Assembly (NCBI GenBank): GCA_963579135.1 | Contig: CAUZFB010000001.1 | Span: forward strand, 1 to 64,000 | Origin: CALGTL01 sp963579135 | GTDB lineage: Bacteria > Chloroflexota > Dehalococcoidia > Lucifugimonadales > Australimonadaceae | Length of the DNA: 64,000 bases | Direction: 5' to 3' | Shown: positions 44,072-52,294 of the stretch, piece by piece | How positions within the stretch are numbered: the stretch's first letter is position 1 | Layout of the letters: each line of letters opens with the position of its first letter | Translations under genes and position numbers: made by a program | The notes under the pieces: model-generated | What the model was told of the DNA's origin: nothing | The model's database searches: none | Seen by the model: the letters and a program-made list of their open reading frames with translations, nothing else

Positions 44072-44398
44072 TCACCTCACCAGGGCGGCGGGCGTGGGGA
44101 CGGGCTGCTTCACACGGCGCAGGCCACGATGGACGGTCCGGGGACTCACATGGAACCGCTTGGCTATCTCGAAGACGCTTAAGCCCTCTGCATTGTGCGC
44201 CTCCTGCAGTTCGAGATCCCTACTCTGGCGACGGTAAGCCTGGTACCAGGTAGGGTTGTCGAATTTGCACTGCGGGAGCGTGCAGCTGAGGCATGACGCC
44301 GACACTTCGCACCCTGTGTCGGCATAGTGCATCTGCTCGGGTAGACCATCGAGCCGAGGCTCGTGGCGGCGGCGGTGGGATCGGGTGTAGTTGCGCAT
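44072..44398 (-). CDS. Small Cys4 plus helix-turn-helix protein, 108 aa
   Basis: Likely DNA-binding protein. Four Cys in a C-x5-C-x2-C-x4-C pattern (C30, C36, C39, C44) make a probable metal site; a helix-turn-helix follows at about 73-94 (LSVFEIAKRFHVSPRTVHRG). Basic at both ends. AGGAGGGAGA just before the ATG gives one of the strongest ribosome sites in the window. It follows the terminase-like gene by 90 bp on the same strand; phage terminase small subunits are also HTH proteins, but I cannot show that this is one. Confidence 0.75.
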   Translation of the reverse strand: MRNYTRSHRRRHEPRLDGLPEQMHYADTGCEVSASCLSCTLPQCKFDNPTWYQAYRRQSRDLELQEAHNAEGLSVFEIAKRFHVSPRTVHRGLRRVKQPVPTPAALVR

Positions 44399-44488
44399 TT
44401 GGGTCTCCCTCCTGTCATTCCTTCAATAGTCAGCAATTCATTCATTTCTGCTGGCACTTTGAACATTCGGACATCTGTACCCACGGAA

Positions 44489-45844
44489 TCAGGACGCGAG
44501 TGCTGTTTCCGCAAACTCGGTGGGTCTCTGACCGGCGACGGTTGTGCGCACGATCAGCATGAGTCCACGCAGGAACCCTTCTTCACCCGCCGGCACACTC
44601 ATGGTGCACGGGCCAGGGGCATAGTCGATCTGGGCGGAAGCGAGCTCATGGCGCAACGCGCGATGCTCGGGCGAGCCGTCGAATCGGTAAGTGGTGAGGC
44701 GACCCGTGTGGAGCGCTGCCAGGAGATCGGACAAGCGGCGGGCAATGCTCGCCATGTCGTTCCGAACCCATGCGATTGGAGTGAAACCCATCGCTTGATT
44801 CAGTGCGTCGCGGAAGGCCTCGCCGTGGCCGGTGCCATCCTCCGCTGCGGTGCGCACTGGCTGCCACTCAGCGAGAACCTTCGCGACGCGTCTGGCGAGC
44901 ATCCCTGCATCGATGGCCTCGACCCACCGGTGCTCCACAACCTGCAGACCTCCGTTCGGTTTGGTTGCCGGGCTGCGCTCCGCGATGGTGATCACCGCGG
45001 TGGCCATGGGTGTACCAAAGAGCGGGGCAGCTCGAGTGGGTTCCGCCTCCGGGAGGCGTGTGGCGACAACCGAGGCGACGATGCCACCTGAGCCGCTAGG
45101 TTGGTGAGTGCGGTAGCCGCTCTCCAGTGCGCTAAGGCAATCTGCGGCCAGCAGAGGCGCACCGTCAATAGTTGGGCGCAGGAGGTATGCACTCTGGAAC
45201 TCAGGGTGCTCGCTGCCCAGGCGGGCGTTGGCTTCGGCCATGTCGTGGGCGAACTCGGGGATGGCCAACGCAACTTCGTCGTAAGCGACCCGGAAGTGGC
45301 GGGTGATACCGTCCCGGACCTCAATCTCGCGGTTGCGCTGCTTGGTCAGTTCAAAGGGGGTCTCTCCATTGAGAGGCTGACCATAGAGAACGGTGGTTGC
45401 ACCGGCGGTGTCGCCGAGGGGACGTATCCAGCTCCCGAAAATGTGCTCTGAGACCAGCTGAGCGTCGGCGACCTCTATGAGGCCGAGGCCGTGCTGAAGG
45501 ACGGTGGGATCAAGTTCGTCGGTGGTCAAGAAACGAAGGGTTGAGCGTCCGAGCCGCACGGACTTGCGCTCGGCGGACCAGAGGCCATGGAGCGCGCTGT
45601 CCTGGAGGGCGTCCACCACGCGCTCGCGGGTGTCGGCCGAGCCCGGAGGCGCGATGCGAAGGAGGTTTGCACCGTCGTTCAGGTGCAGGGTTAGGAGCAA
45701 GTGCTCAATCTGCGCTGACAGCTCGCGGACGCCGCCGCCACGGGCGATCTCGACGGTGAAAGTGAGGCCACGCTCATTCAAGACGCTGTCGAGGACGGCA
45801 CGTGCGATTTCGGATTGGTATGTCGTTAGTTGATGCATCGTCAT
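44489..45844 (-). CDS. Terminase large subunit-like protein with eroded active sites, 451 aa
   Basis: The layout follows phage TerL: LTTYQSEIARAVLDSVLNER at the start, then the Walker A site, which reads ARGGGVRE (34-41) instead of a GKN/GKS form; the Walker B site LIEVADAQ (122-129) lacks the DE pair; the motif III-like TVLYGQ (151-156) remains. The C-terminal nuclease-like part retains outline (EDGTGHGEAF, GEEGFLRGLMLIV) but not clear metal Asp residues. So it is probably a catalytically dead, domesticated terminase. Starts at 45844 or 45838; no SD, short leader. Confidence 0.62.
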   Translation of the reverse strand: MTMHQLTTYQSEIARAVLDSVLNERGLTFTVEIARGGGVRELSAQIEHLLLTLHLNDGANLLRIAPPGSADTRERVVDALQDSALHGLWSAERKSVRLGRSTLRFLTTDELDPTVLQHGLGLIEVADAQLVSEHIFGSWIRPLGDTAGATTVLYGQPLNGETPFELTKQRNREIEVRDGITRHFRVAYDEVALAIPEFAHDMAEANARLGSEHPEFQSAYLLRPTIDGAPLLAADCLSALESGYRTHQPSGSGGIVASVVATRLPEAEPTRAAPLFGTPMATAVITIAERSPATKPNGGLQVVEHRWVEAIDAGMLARRVAKVLAEWQPVRTAAEDGTGHGEAFRDALNQAMGFTPIAWVRNDMASIARRLSDLLAALHTGRLTTYRFDGSPEHRALRHELASAQIDYAPGPCTMSVPAGEEGFLRGLMLIVRTTVAGQRPTEFAETALAS

Positions 45845-45870
45845 CAGCACAAGTGTTCTGAGTGACGAGA

Positions 45871-45899
45871 AGAATAGAACGAACGTTCTGTTATGTCAA
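45871..45899 (-). promoter_or_regulatory. Promoter with LexA/SOS-type box
   Basis: -35 TTGACA (45894-45899) and -10 TATTCT (45871-45876) with a 17-bp spacer. The spacer contains GAACGTTCGTTC on the minus strand (plus strand GAAC-GAAC-GTTC, 45877-45888), matching the Gram-positive LexA half-site pattern GAAC-N4-GTTC. Start of transcription would lie about 20 nt before the terminase-like gene. Confidence 0.65.
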
Positions 45900-46021
45900 T
45901 ATGTTTGGATCCGGACTCCCTGGGCTCGTTGGAGACTCCATCATATGGTCAGGCGGGGCGAGCCCTCGAATCTCTTGGCGTCGCCGCTGGGACTAACGGT
46001 CGCTCGGCGCCCCGAGGACGG

Positions 46022-46609
46022 CTAGCAGCCGAGGGCGCCCAGGAGGAGGGCGTTGCGGGTATCGGTGCAGAGGGGGTGGATGAGGTCGCCGCGATCGAGG
46101 TGGAGCTTGAGCATACCGTCGAGAAACGCGAGAGCGCCTTCGTGGAGATCACGGTAAGCGGCGGCGCGGACGGTGTCCTGGAACGGATAGGCTTTGGCCT
46201 TGTGAGGGTCGAGCTTATCGGCGATGAAAACGACCTGGCCGACGGGTGCGAGATCGGGGTGGGCGGTAGTGTGCCAACGGACGCCTTCGAGGACGACAGG
46301 GTCGTTAAGAGCGCCCTCCTCTACCAGCCAGCCTGCCCCAACGGGGCCATGCAGGAGGATGGGGACGCTGCGCTCGACGGCATTGACGGGGAATCCCATG
46401 CGCTCGGCTTCCTCGATCAGCTGCGGGCCGGGGATGTGCCGAGCGACGTCGTGAGCGGCTGCGGTGAGCTCCGCGAGGTCCTGGTCGATGGCGTGGGCCC
46501 CTGCCAGGTCGCGCGCGATGTCGCGGACGCGGTTGATGTGGTTTCGCAGGCCCTCCGGTAGGGCGTCGAGGCGCGCCTGGAGGGACGTTGGGAGCGCGAG
46601 ATCGCTCAC
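46022..46609 (-). CDS. HD-domain phosphohydrolase, YqeK-like, 195 aa
   Basis: Metal-dependent HD fold: HINRV, AAHDVAR (the HD pair), LLHGPVGA and HTTAHPDL with FIADKLDP. This order is that of YqeK, which symmetrically cleaves Ap4A-type dinucleotides. GTG start overlaps the HIT gene stop by 4 bp, so the pair is coupled; both families act on dinucleoside polyphosphates or nucleotides. Confidence 0.83.
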   Translation of the reverse strand: MSDLALPTSLQARLDALPEGLRNHINRVRDIARDLAGAHAIDQDLAELTAAAHDVARHIPGPQLIEEAERMGFPVNAVERSVPILLHGPVGAGWLVEEGALNDPVVLEGVRWHTTAHPDLAPVGQVVFIADKLDPHKAKAYPFQDTVRAAAYRDLHEGALAFLDGMLKLHLDRGDLIHPLCTDTRNALLLGALGC

Positions 46610-46944
46610 CCCATGGCTCCTAGGGAGCGGCCGCCGAGAATGTGCAGGTGGAAGTGCGGGACCTCCTGCCCTGCGTCTGGGCCCTGGTTGGCGACGAGCC
46701 GGTAGCTGGCGGCGCCGGCTTCTCCTGCGATGCGCGGAGCAACGGCGAGGCAGTGGGCGGCTGCGGCACGCTCGGCGTCGGTGGCGTCGGCGAGCGCCTC
46801 AACGTGCTGGTAGGGGATAACGAGGAGATGCGCGGGCGCCTTGGGGTAGAGGTCCCTGATGGCGAACACGGTGCCATCGTCGAACAGTTTTTCTGACGGG
46901 ATGTCGCCGTTACCTATCTTGCAGAATATGCAATCTGATGCCAC
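46606..46944 (-). CDS. HIT-family nucleotide hydrolase, 112 aa
   Basis: HIT motif HFHLHILGG near the C-terminus (H-x-H-x-H), C-x2-C at the start (CIFCKI) and the HLLVIPYQHVEAL helix. Members hydrolyse AMP-lysine, AMP-NH2 or dinucleoside polyphosphates. GTG at 46944 has AGGAG 10 nt upstream. Confidence 0.92.
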   Translation of the reverse strand: MASDCIFCKIGNGDIPSEKLFDDGTVFAIRDLYPKAPAHLLVIPYQHVEALADATDAERAAAAHCLAVAPRIAGEAGAASYRLVANQGPDAGQEVPHFHLHILGGRSLGAMG

Positions 46945-47015
46945 GAGGGTCGTACTCCTATGCAGGCGTGAACCTAATGAAGAATCTGTACCATTTTCAC
47001 CCATTTTTGTACCGT

Positions 47016-47243
47016 TTACCTCTGTGGATGAAAGCGGGATGGGCGAATCATACCTAATAGTTCGCCTTCTGATGCTTTAGAGAGCGACCCGGCATCAGGC
47101 CAGCGAGAAACAATCCGACTATAAACTTTGGCAACGGTACTAGAACGAGAGCGCTGGAGTAGCACCTTCGCCAGCAGTATCTGCCATGGATCCAGGGTGT
47201 GCCGCCAAGGGAACGGGCGTTGATGTTCCTCACCCAAACGCAA
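47016..47243 (-). pseudogene. Remnant of an HhH-GPD DNA glycosylase (Nth/MutY type)
   Basis: About 75 codons match only the N-terminal part of endonuclease III/MutY-like proteins (RPFPWRHTLDPWQILLAKVL, then LGMIRP) before a stop. The catalytic HhH, Lys/Asp and the [4Fe-4S] cysteines are all missing. No downstream sequence continues the domain, so it is a truncated relic. Confidence 0.7.
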
Positions 47244-47381
47244 GAGTACAAACGGAAAAACGTCGCTCGCTAGCCTTGCGTAAAGGCTCTTAGATTTGAC
47301 TCTTCTTGGTCGAGTTCGAATGCGAGTGACTGTACGTCTTCAGCGCCATCAGCTCCGTGAGATTGGTGAAGCAAGCCGCCG

Positions 47382-47618
47382 TTAGCCGACGGCGAGGCAG
47401 GTGACGGTGCGGACGATGCCGGGGATGGTGTGGATGTTGGTGGTGACGGTGTCGCCGACGGAGGCGAGGTCGGAGGCTTCGACGATGCCAATGATGTCGT
47501 AGGGGCCGGTGACTACGTTGACGGATGCTACGCCAGTGACTTGGTGAAGGGCGCTGACGACATCTTTGGTTTTCCCGACGGCGGTTTCGATGAGTACGAA
47601 GGCTCGGGTTGCTGCCAT
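47382..47618 (-). CDS. Stand-alone Lrp/AsnC ligand-binding (RAM) domain protein, 78 aa
   Basis: A complete alpha-beta RAM domain (AFVLIETAVGKTKDVVSAL, VTGPYDIIGIVEAS, IHTIPGIVRTVTCLAV) without an HTH. Single-domain members form rings that sense amino acids and may work with full Lrp proteins. GGGGAG lies 6 nt before the ATG. Confidence 0.87.
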   Translation of the reverse strand: MAATRAFVLIETAVGKTKDVVSALHQVTGVASVNVVTGPYDIIGIVEASDLASVGDTVTTNIHTIPGIVRTVTCLAVG

Positions 47619-47811
47619 GGTGGTCTCCCCTTTTTCGCCATGCCGATGATGCGGGCTGGCCTTACCTGAATATGATAAGCGTCGACCTAGCCGGGTTCAA
47701 CGCGGACGCGGGCCGTTTAATGCGTTTGCCGATATCGGTCAGCTGCCAGCGTGACCGCGCATAGTTACGCCCGGTCACATGCGTAGATGGGCCTGGCTGC
47801 TTCAGGCACGG

Positions 47812-48762
47812 CTAGGTCGACAGCTTCGTTATGAGGTCGAGCGTGCGGGCGCGAGATTCTACGACATCGGCGCCGGCAGTGACGACGTGGACGATGAGCT
47901 CACCCATGCCCCAGTCGAATAGCTCAGCGATGCGAGCGGTGACCTGCTCTTCGTTGCCCCAGGCGACGACGGCGTCACGCATGCCTTCGCTCCAGGTCTG
48001 GGTCTCGCCCGCTTCAGGGAAGCCGGACTGGGCGAACATAGCTTGGTAGAAGGGCGAGTGGGGGTAGTTGGAGAGCTGCTGTCGAGTGGAGGCGAGGACA
48101 TCTTCGCCGTTCTCGTGGACGCAGACGGGGAGGTGCATGACGAGCGGGGGCGCGGCGCGGCCTGCTTTGTCGGCGCCACGCTGGATGGCGGGCAGCGCTT
48201 GGTCGCGCAGGTAGACGGCGGGGCTGACCCAGGAGATGGCACCGTCGGCAATTTCGCCACATAGCTCGTAGGACTTGGGGCGCAAGGCCGAAGCCATGAT
48301 GGGGGTGTTGGGTACGGGAGTCGAGAGGGCGTAGTTGGCCTTGAACACGGTGCCCTCGAATTCGACGGTGCCTGTGTCGAAGAGGGTGCGGGTGATGGCA
48401 ATGTACTCCCGCAACGCGGTGAGGGGTGTGCGGTAGTCAGCGCCGTAGGTACCGGCCATGCCTGCGATGTGGCCGGGGCCAATGCCGAATCGGAAACGAC
48501 CCTCAGAGAGTTGGGCGATGGCGTTGACCTGCTGTGCGGCGATGGCAGGGTGCCTGGGCCAGATGGTGACGATGGACGTACCAAGATAGATGCGCTCAGT
48601 GACGGTGGCGGCGGCGGCGAACATGGTGAGGTTGTCGATACCACCGGCGCCTGCGGTGAGCCACGCGGCTTTGATGCCTCGCTGCTCGAAGTCCTGCATC
48701 GTCGAGACCACTTCCTTGGCGTCGCCTCCCATTGCAGCTACGCCGATCGTTCCGTTTGCCAT
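47812..48762 (-). CDS. Luciferase-like flavin/F420-dependent oxidoreductase, 316 aa
   Basis: LLM-class TIM barrel: LGTSIVTIWPRHP, RFRFGIGPGH and a C-terminal DWGMGELIVHVV. The class includes F420-dependent dehydrogenases and FMN monooxygenases; CofE at 7563 makes the F420 form more likely. GAGGAG is 6 nt before the ATG. Substrate unknown; it may take part in breakdown of organic compounds. Confidence 0.87.
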   Translation of the reverse strand: MANGTIGVAAMGGDAKEVVSTMQDFEQRGIKAAWLTAGAGGIDNLTMFAAAATVTERIYLGTSIVTIWPRHPAIAAQQVNAIAQLSEGRFRFGIGPGHIAGMAGTYGADYRTPLTALREYIAITRTLFDTGTVEFEGTVFKANYALSTPVPNTPIMASALRPKSYELCGEIADGAISWVSPAVYLRDQALPAIQRGADKAGRAAPPLVMHLPVCVHENGEDVLASTRQQLSNYPHSPFYQAMFAQSGFPEAGETQTWSEGMRDAVVAWGNEEQVTARIAELFDWGMGELIVHVVTAGADVVESRARTLDLITKLST

Positions 48763-49184
48763 GTTCCGCTCCTCTACCTAAGTGCGGATATGGTACACGG
48801 CTACTCGCTGGGGTGTGGCCTCAAAAGCGGGTTGTGAGGTTTAGCACGGCGCATAGCACCGCGAGCGTTTCGACCATCCCTCTGCCTCCTTGCTGGCAGG
48901 AGGGGGGGGCAAAAGGCTGGAATTGAGGGACACCTCCATTCCCCCGGCAACGGGGCTTCGCCCCGCTGCACTCCCCGCTTGGGGGCTATCAATCCAGATC
49001 CGCCAAGATCTCATGGGGTGTAGCAGCAGGGGCGGGGGTCGATGGTAGCGGAGGGCGGGAGATGAGGGGGCCCTTCGACTCCGCTGCGCTCCGCTCAGGA
49101 AACAGAGGGAGCGCGGGACGGTGGCGAGATTCCTCGCGGGCTACGCCTCGTGTCGAAATGACAGAGGGGGAGGGAGTGCGTGTA
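48763..49184. other. Intergenic region with repeats
   Basis: 422 bp without a gene. Contains a 9-G run near 48901, a GGGGC/GCCCC hairpin near 48951-48970, and the interspersed repeat described separately at 49068-49190. This region differs from the coding context and looks like a site of repeat insertion. Confidence 0.6.
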
Positions 49185-49190
49185 TCACTC
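49068..49190. repeat. Interspersed repeat of the CTTCGACTCCGCTGCGCTC type
   Basis: Sequence beginning GGGCCCTTCGACTCCGCTGC, with nested CCGCT/GCGCTC hairpin units, passing through TTCCTCGCGGGCTACGCCTC and ending near TCGAAATGACAGAGGGG. Intergenic blocks of this style recur in many Chloroflexota and other genomes. Copy number cannot be tested here. Confidence 0.55.
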
Positions 49191-50012
49191 ATCGGGGTGG
49201 GGGCGGCGCCGGTCGCGGAGGGCGGCGTAGCCCTGAGCGGTGAAGAGCAGGACGACAGAAGTGAGGACGATGGCGCCTCCTGCTGAGAGGTCGGCATAGA
49301 AGGCGACGGTGAGGCCGATGAGGGCGCTGGCGATGCCGACGATGACTCCCACGCCGAGCGCGGCTCGCAAGCCTGAGACGAGGCGTTCACCTGCGAGTAC
49401 GGGGACGACGAGCAGTGCGCCGACGAGGAGGACGCCGACAACGCGCATGGAGAGGGTGATGGTGGCGCCGGTGAGGATGGCCAGGCCAAGGTTAATCCAG
49501 CCAACACGAACGCCGGTGACGCGGGCAAGGGCAGGGTCGAAGGACGCTTGGGAGAGCTCAGAGAAGAAGACGGTGACGTAGACGAATACGGCAGCAGCGA
49601 GGCCGCCGAGGAGCCAGAGGTCGAGCTCGCTGACGCTAAGGATCGAGCCGAACAGGAAAGCGAAGAGGTCGACGCTGAATCCTCGCGCACCGCTGATGAT
49701 GACGACGGCGATGGCGAGGGAGCTGTAGAGGACGATGGCGAGGGTGACGTCGCCAGGGAGCCGCTGGCGGGAGGAGAGCCACTCGACGGCGATGGCACCT
49801 ACCGACGCGGCGGCGAGAGCAACGAGGGATGGGTGGACGCCTGTGGCAAGGCCGATGGCGACGCCCATGAGGGCGACGTGGGAGAGGGTGTCGGCGATGA
49901 GGGAGAAGCGCCGAAGGACAAGAAACATGCCGAGGACGGGACCCAATGCGCCTACGATTGCTCCACCCGCGAGCGCCCGAATCATGAATTCGAATTGCAG
50001 GATGGCAGGCAT
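49185..50012 (-). CDS. znuB: Zinc ABC transporter permease, 275 aa
   Basis: Seven to nine membrane helices of the ZnuB/MntB family (ABC-3): RALAGGAIVGALGPVLGMFL, then LADTLSHVALMGVAIG-like coupling segment, and VVGVLLVGALLVVPV. Last gene of zur-znuA-znuC-znuB; ATG lies 2 bp after the znuC stop. Zn is preferred over Mn because of the linked Zur-type regulator. Confidence 0.9.
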   Translation of the reverse strand: MPAILQFEFMIRALAGGAIVGALGPVLGMFLVLRRFSLIADTLSHVALMGVAIGLATGVHPSLVALAAASVGAIAVEWLSSRQRLPGDVTLAIVLYSSLAIAVVIISGARGFSVDLFAFLFGSILSVSELDLWLLGGLAAAVFVYVTVFFSELSQASFDPALARVTGVRVGWINLGLAILTGATITLSMRVVGVLLVGALLVVPVLAGERLVSGLRAALGVGVIVGIASALIGLTVAFYADLSAGGAIVLTSVVLLFTAQGYAALRDRRRPHPDE

Positions 50013-50014
50013 TG

Positions 50015-50785
50015 CTAGCGGTGCTCGTGAAGAGCGTCGTGCAGGAGGACTTCGACGGGGAATCCGTAGAGTCTGGCCAGCTCGCTCTGGGTTAGGTCGT
50101 GGGGCTCGCCGTGGAACATGAGGTTGCAATTGATGCAGGCGACGGTGTTGGCCTGCCGCATGACGGCACCGATGTCGTGGGAAACGATCAATATGCTGAT
50201 GCCCTGCTCGCGGTTGAGTCGTTGCAAAAGGTCGTTGAGAACCTCCTCCCCTGCAGCATCGATGCCAGCGGCGGGCTCATCGAGCACCAGCAGGTCGGGT
50301 TCGCCGACGAGGGCGCGGGCAACGAGAACACGCTGTTGCTGACCGACGGATAGCTCACCTATGCGGCGGTCGCTGAGGTGGGCGACCCCGGCAGCGTCGA
50401 GCGCTGCCATGACTTCGGCAGTCTTGGTGCGCTTCCAGAAGCGTAGAGGCGCGAATCCTGAGTAGCGGCCGTGGGCGACGATCTCAGCGACGGTGGCGGG
50501 GAAGCGCTCCTGAATCCCGGCGGCGACCTGGGGGACGTAGCCGACGCGGTGCCAGTCTGAGAAGTCGACAGGCTCTTGGTCGAACAGCTCGACGCGCCCG
50601 CTCGACGGCTTGAGGAGCCCCAACGCGAGTTTGATGAGCGTGGTCTTGCCGCTGCCGTTGGGGCCGACGATGGCCATGAAGTCGCCGGACCTCATGGTGA
50701 GGGTGATGTCGTCCACGGCGCGGGTGCCAACGTAGCCGTAGGTGACGGCTTCGAAGTGCAGGATGGGCGGTTTAACGACGCTCAT
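50015..50785 (-). CDS. znuC: Zinc ABC transporter ATPase, 256 aa
   Basis: Walker A GPNGSGKTT, Q-loop YVPQ, signature LSVGQQQR, Walker B LLVLDEPAAG and H-loop SHD. ATG overlaps the znuA stop (ATGA). Pairs with ZnuB. Confidence 0.93.
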   Translation of the reverse strand: MSVVKPPILHFEAVTYGYVGTRAVDDITLTMRSGDFMAIVGPNGSGKTTLIKLALGLLKPSSGRVELFDQEPVDFSDWHRVGYVPQVAAGIQERFPATVAEIVAHGRYSGFAPLRFWKRTKTAEVMAALDAAGVAHLSDRRIGELSVGQQQRVLVARALVGEPDLLVLDEPAAGIDAAGEEVLNDLLQRLNREQGISILIVSHDIGAVMRQANTVACINCNLMFHGEPHDLTQSELARLYGFPVEVLLHDALHEHR

Positions 50786-51699
50786 GCGGCACATCCAAGG
50801 GCAATGGTCAGGCTATCGAGGTTGGCTCGCATTAGGCCGAGGTAGTCACCGTGGTCGGCGAGCTCATCCGGCGTGACGCTCTCAAGCTGGTGGATGGGGA
50901 GCAGTGTTAGGTTGGTCTCGGCGGCGAGGGTCTCGGCAACACGCGAGCTCAAACTGGGCTCCACGAGGACGTGGGTGAGTCCAAGATCGCGTACCTGCTC
51001 TGCGAGATCCGCGAGGTCACGGGGCGATGGCTCGGACTCGGGGGTCAGGCCAGCGATGGAGATTTGCTCGAGGCCGTAGCGGTGCGCTATGTAGCCGTAG
51101 GCAGCGTGGGTGGTGACGAAATGACGCAGGGGGCAGTCGGCGAGCCGCGAGGAGTAGGCGGCGTCGAGAGCGGCGAGCGCGTCAAGGAGGTCAGCGGCAT
51201 TGCTGACGTAGGCGGTGGCGCCGGGGTTGGCGGCGACGAGTGCGTCACGCAATCGTTCGACCTGGGCGCTAGCGAGGACTGGGTCCAGCCAGAGGTGGGG
51301 GTCCCACCGAAACGCTTCGCCGACTTGCTGACGCGCGCCTTCGACGGCTGCGACCTCAACAACGACAGCGCTGCGTTCGCCCAGGGCGACGAGTGCGCGG
51401 CCCAGCCACGGCTCGAGATTCAGACCGTTGGCGACGATGAGGTCGGCCGAGGCCAGGAGACGCATGTCACCGGGCGTTGGCTCGAAGGTGTGGGCTTCTA
51501 CGCCTGAGCCGATGAGGGCGTGGGCGTTAGTGTCAGCACCGGTACCGCTAATGCGTTCGGTGAAGTACAGCAGAGGGTAAATGGTAGTGACGACGGTGAA
51601 GCGACCATCCTGGGCGGCGTTGTCGCCGTCACCACCACACCCGCTGACGACGATTGCAAGCAACGCTACCATGGCGCCTTTTTCAAGAAAGCATCTCAA
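50782..51699 (-). CDS. znuA: Zinc-binding lipoprotein, 305 aa
   Basis: Substrate-binding protein of the cluster 9 (ZnuA/TroA) family. Lipobox VSGC; metal His residues in VEAHTFEPTPGD, WDPHLWLDP and FVTTHAAYGYIA; C-terminal Asp region follows. The His-rich loop typical of many ZnuA is absent. TTG at 51699 gives a charged signal start (MRCFLEKGAM); ATG at 51672 with AAAGG upstream is the alternative. The reported longer frame to 51756 would overlap the regulator. Confidence 0.88.
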   Translation of the reverse strand: MRCFLEKGAMVALLAIVVSGCGGDGDNAAQDGRFTVVTTIYPLLYFTERISGTGADTNAHALIGSGVEAHTFEPTPGDMRLLASADLIVANGLNLEPWLGRALVALGERSAVVVEVAAVEGARQQVGEAFRWDPHLWLDPVLASAQVERLRDALVAANPGATAYVSNAADLLDALAALDAAYSSRLADCPLRHFVTTHAAYGYIAHRYGLEQISIAGLTPESEPSPRDLADLAEQVRDLGLTHVLVEPSLSSRVAETLAAETNLTLLPIHQLESVTPDELADHGDYLGLMRANLDSLTIALGCAA

Positions 51700-51725
51700 T
51701 AATTTACTGCGTACCTGTGGTGGTT

Positions 51726-52160
51726 CTAATGCTGGGTGGAGGATCCTTGAAGGCACTCATCACAGGTGATGAATATCTCCAGCCGATGGCCGACCACGGT
51801 ACCGGACACATCGTTCTGCATGGCGCGGAGCATGCGCTCCACGGCGGCGTGGCGAAACTCGCCGACCTTACCGCAGGTGGTGCAAACGACGTGGTGGTGA
51901 TGCACGGGATCGTCACGCTTATAGCGTGGCGATCCGTCCGGCATCTGCGTTTTGCATAGCGCCCCCGCGTCCACGAGGATCTTGAGCGTTCGGTAAATCG
52001 TGGCCCTGCCCACGCCTGGCAGGTCGGCCGTGATCTGTTCCGCGCTGAAAGCGTCCTCTTTCGACTCCAGGTGCCGGGCGAGCAACATGCGCTGCCCTGT
52101 CATCCGTTGGCCCTGATCCTCCAGCGCTGCGAGAAGATCGGATCCTGCATGGGTGGTCAT
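51726..52160 (-). CDS. zur: Fur-family zinc regulator (Zur), 144 aa
   Basis: Winged HTH (GVGRATIYRTLKILVDAGAL), His-rich metal region HHHHVVCTTCGKVGEF and a second CDEC pair, which complete the structural Zn site. Upstream of znuA on the same strand, 27 bp away, so it likely controls this operon in response to zinc. GGAGG precedes the ATG. Fur, PerR or Mur identity cannot be excluded by sequence alone. Confidence 0.88.
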   Translation of the reverse strand: MTTHAGSDLLAALEDQGQRMTGQRMLLARHLESKEDAFSAEQITADLPGVGRATIYRTLKILVDAGALCKTQMPDGSPRYKRDDPVHHHHVVCTTCGKVGEFRHAAVERMLRAMQNDVSGTVVGHRLEIFITCDECLQGSSTQH

Positions 52161-52294
52161 TCGGTTGTCCTCCGCCCCCGGGCAGTTAAGCGGACATGCG
52201 GGGTCAAGTCAAGACTATGTCTCAATAAGGTTCACGGAGTCTCGTTTGCGAGTCGCGGCTTCCGGGCGCTGCCGCACGGTGTACCCTCCACGAC

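Noticed and set aside
48989..49798. 269-codon Ser/Pro-rich minus-strand ORF
   Set aside because: Out-of-frame shadow of znuB; extreme composition comes from reading the GC-rich gene in the wrong frame.
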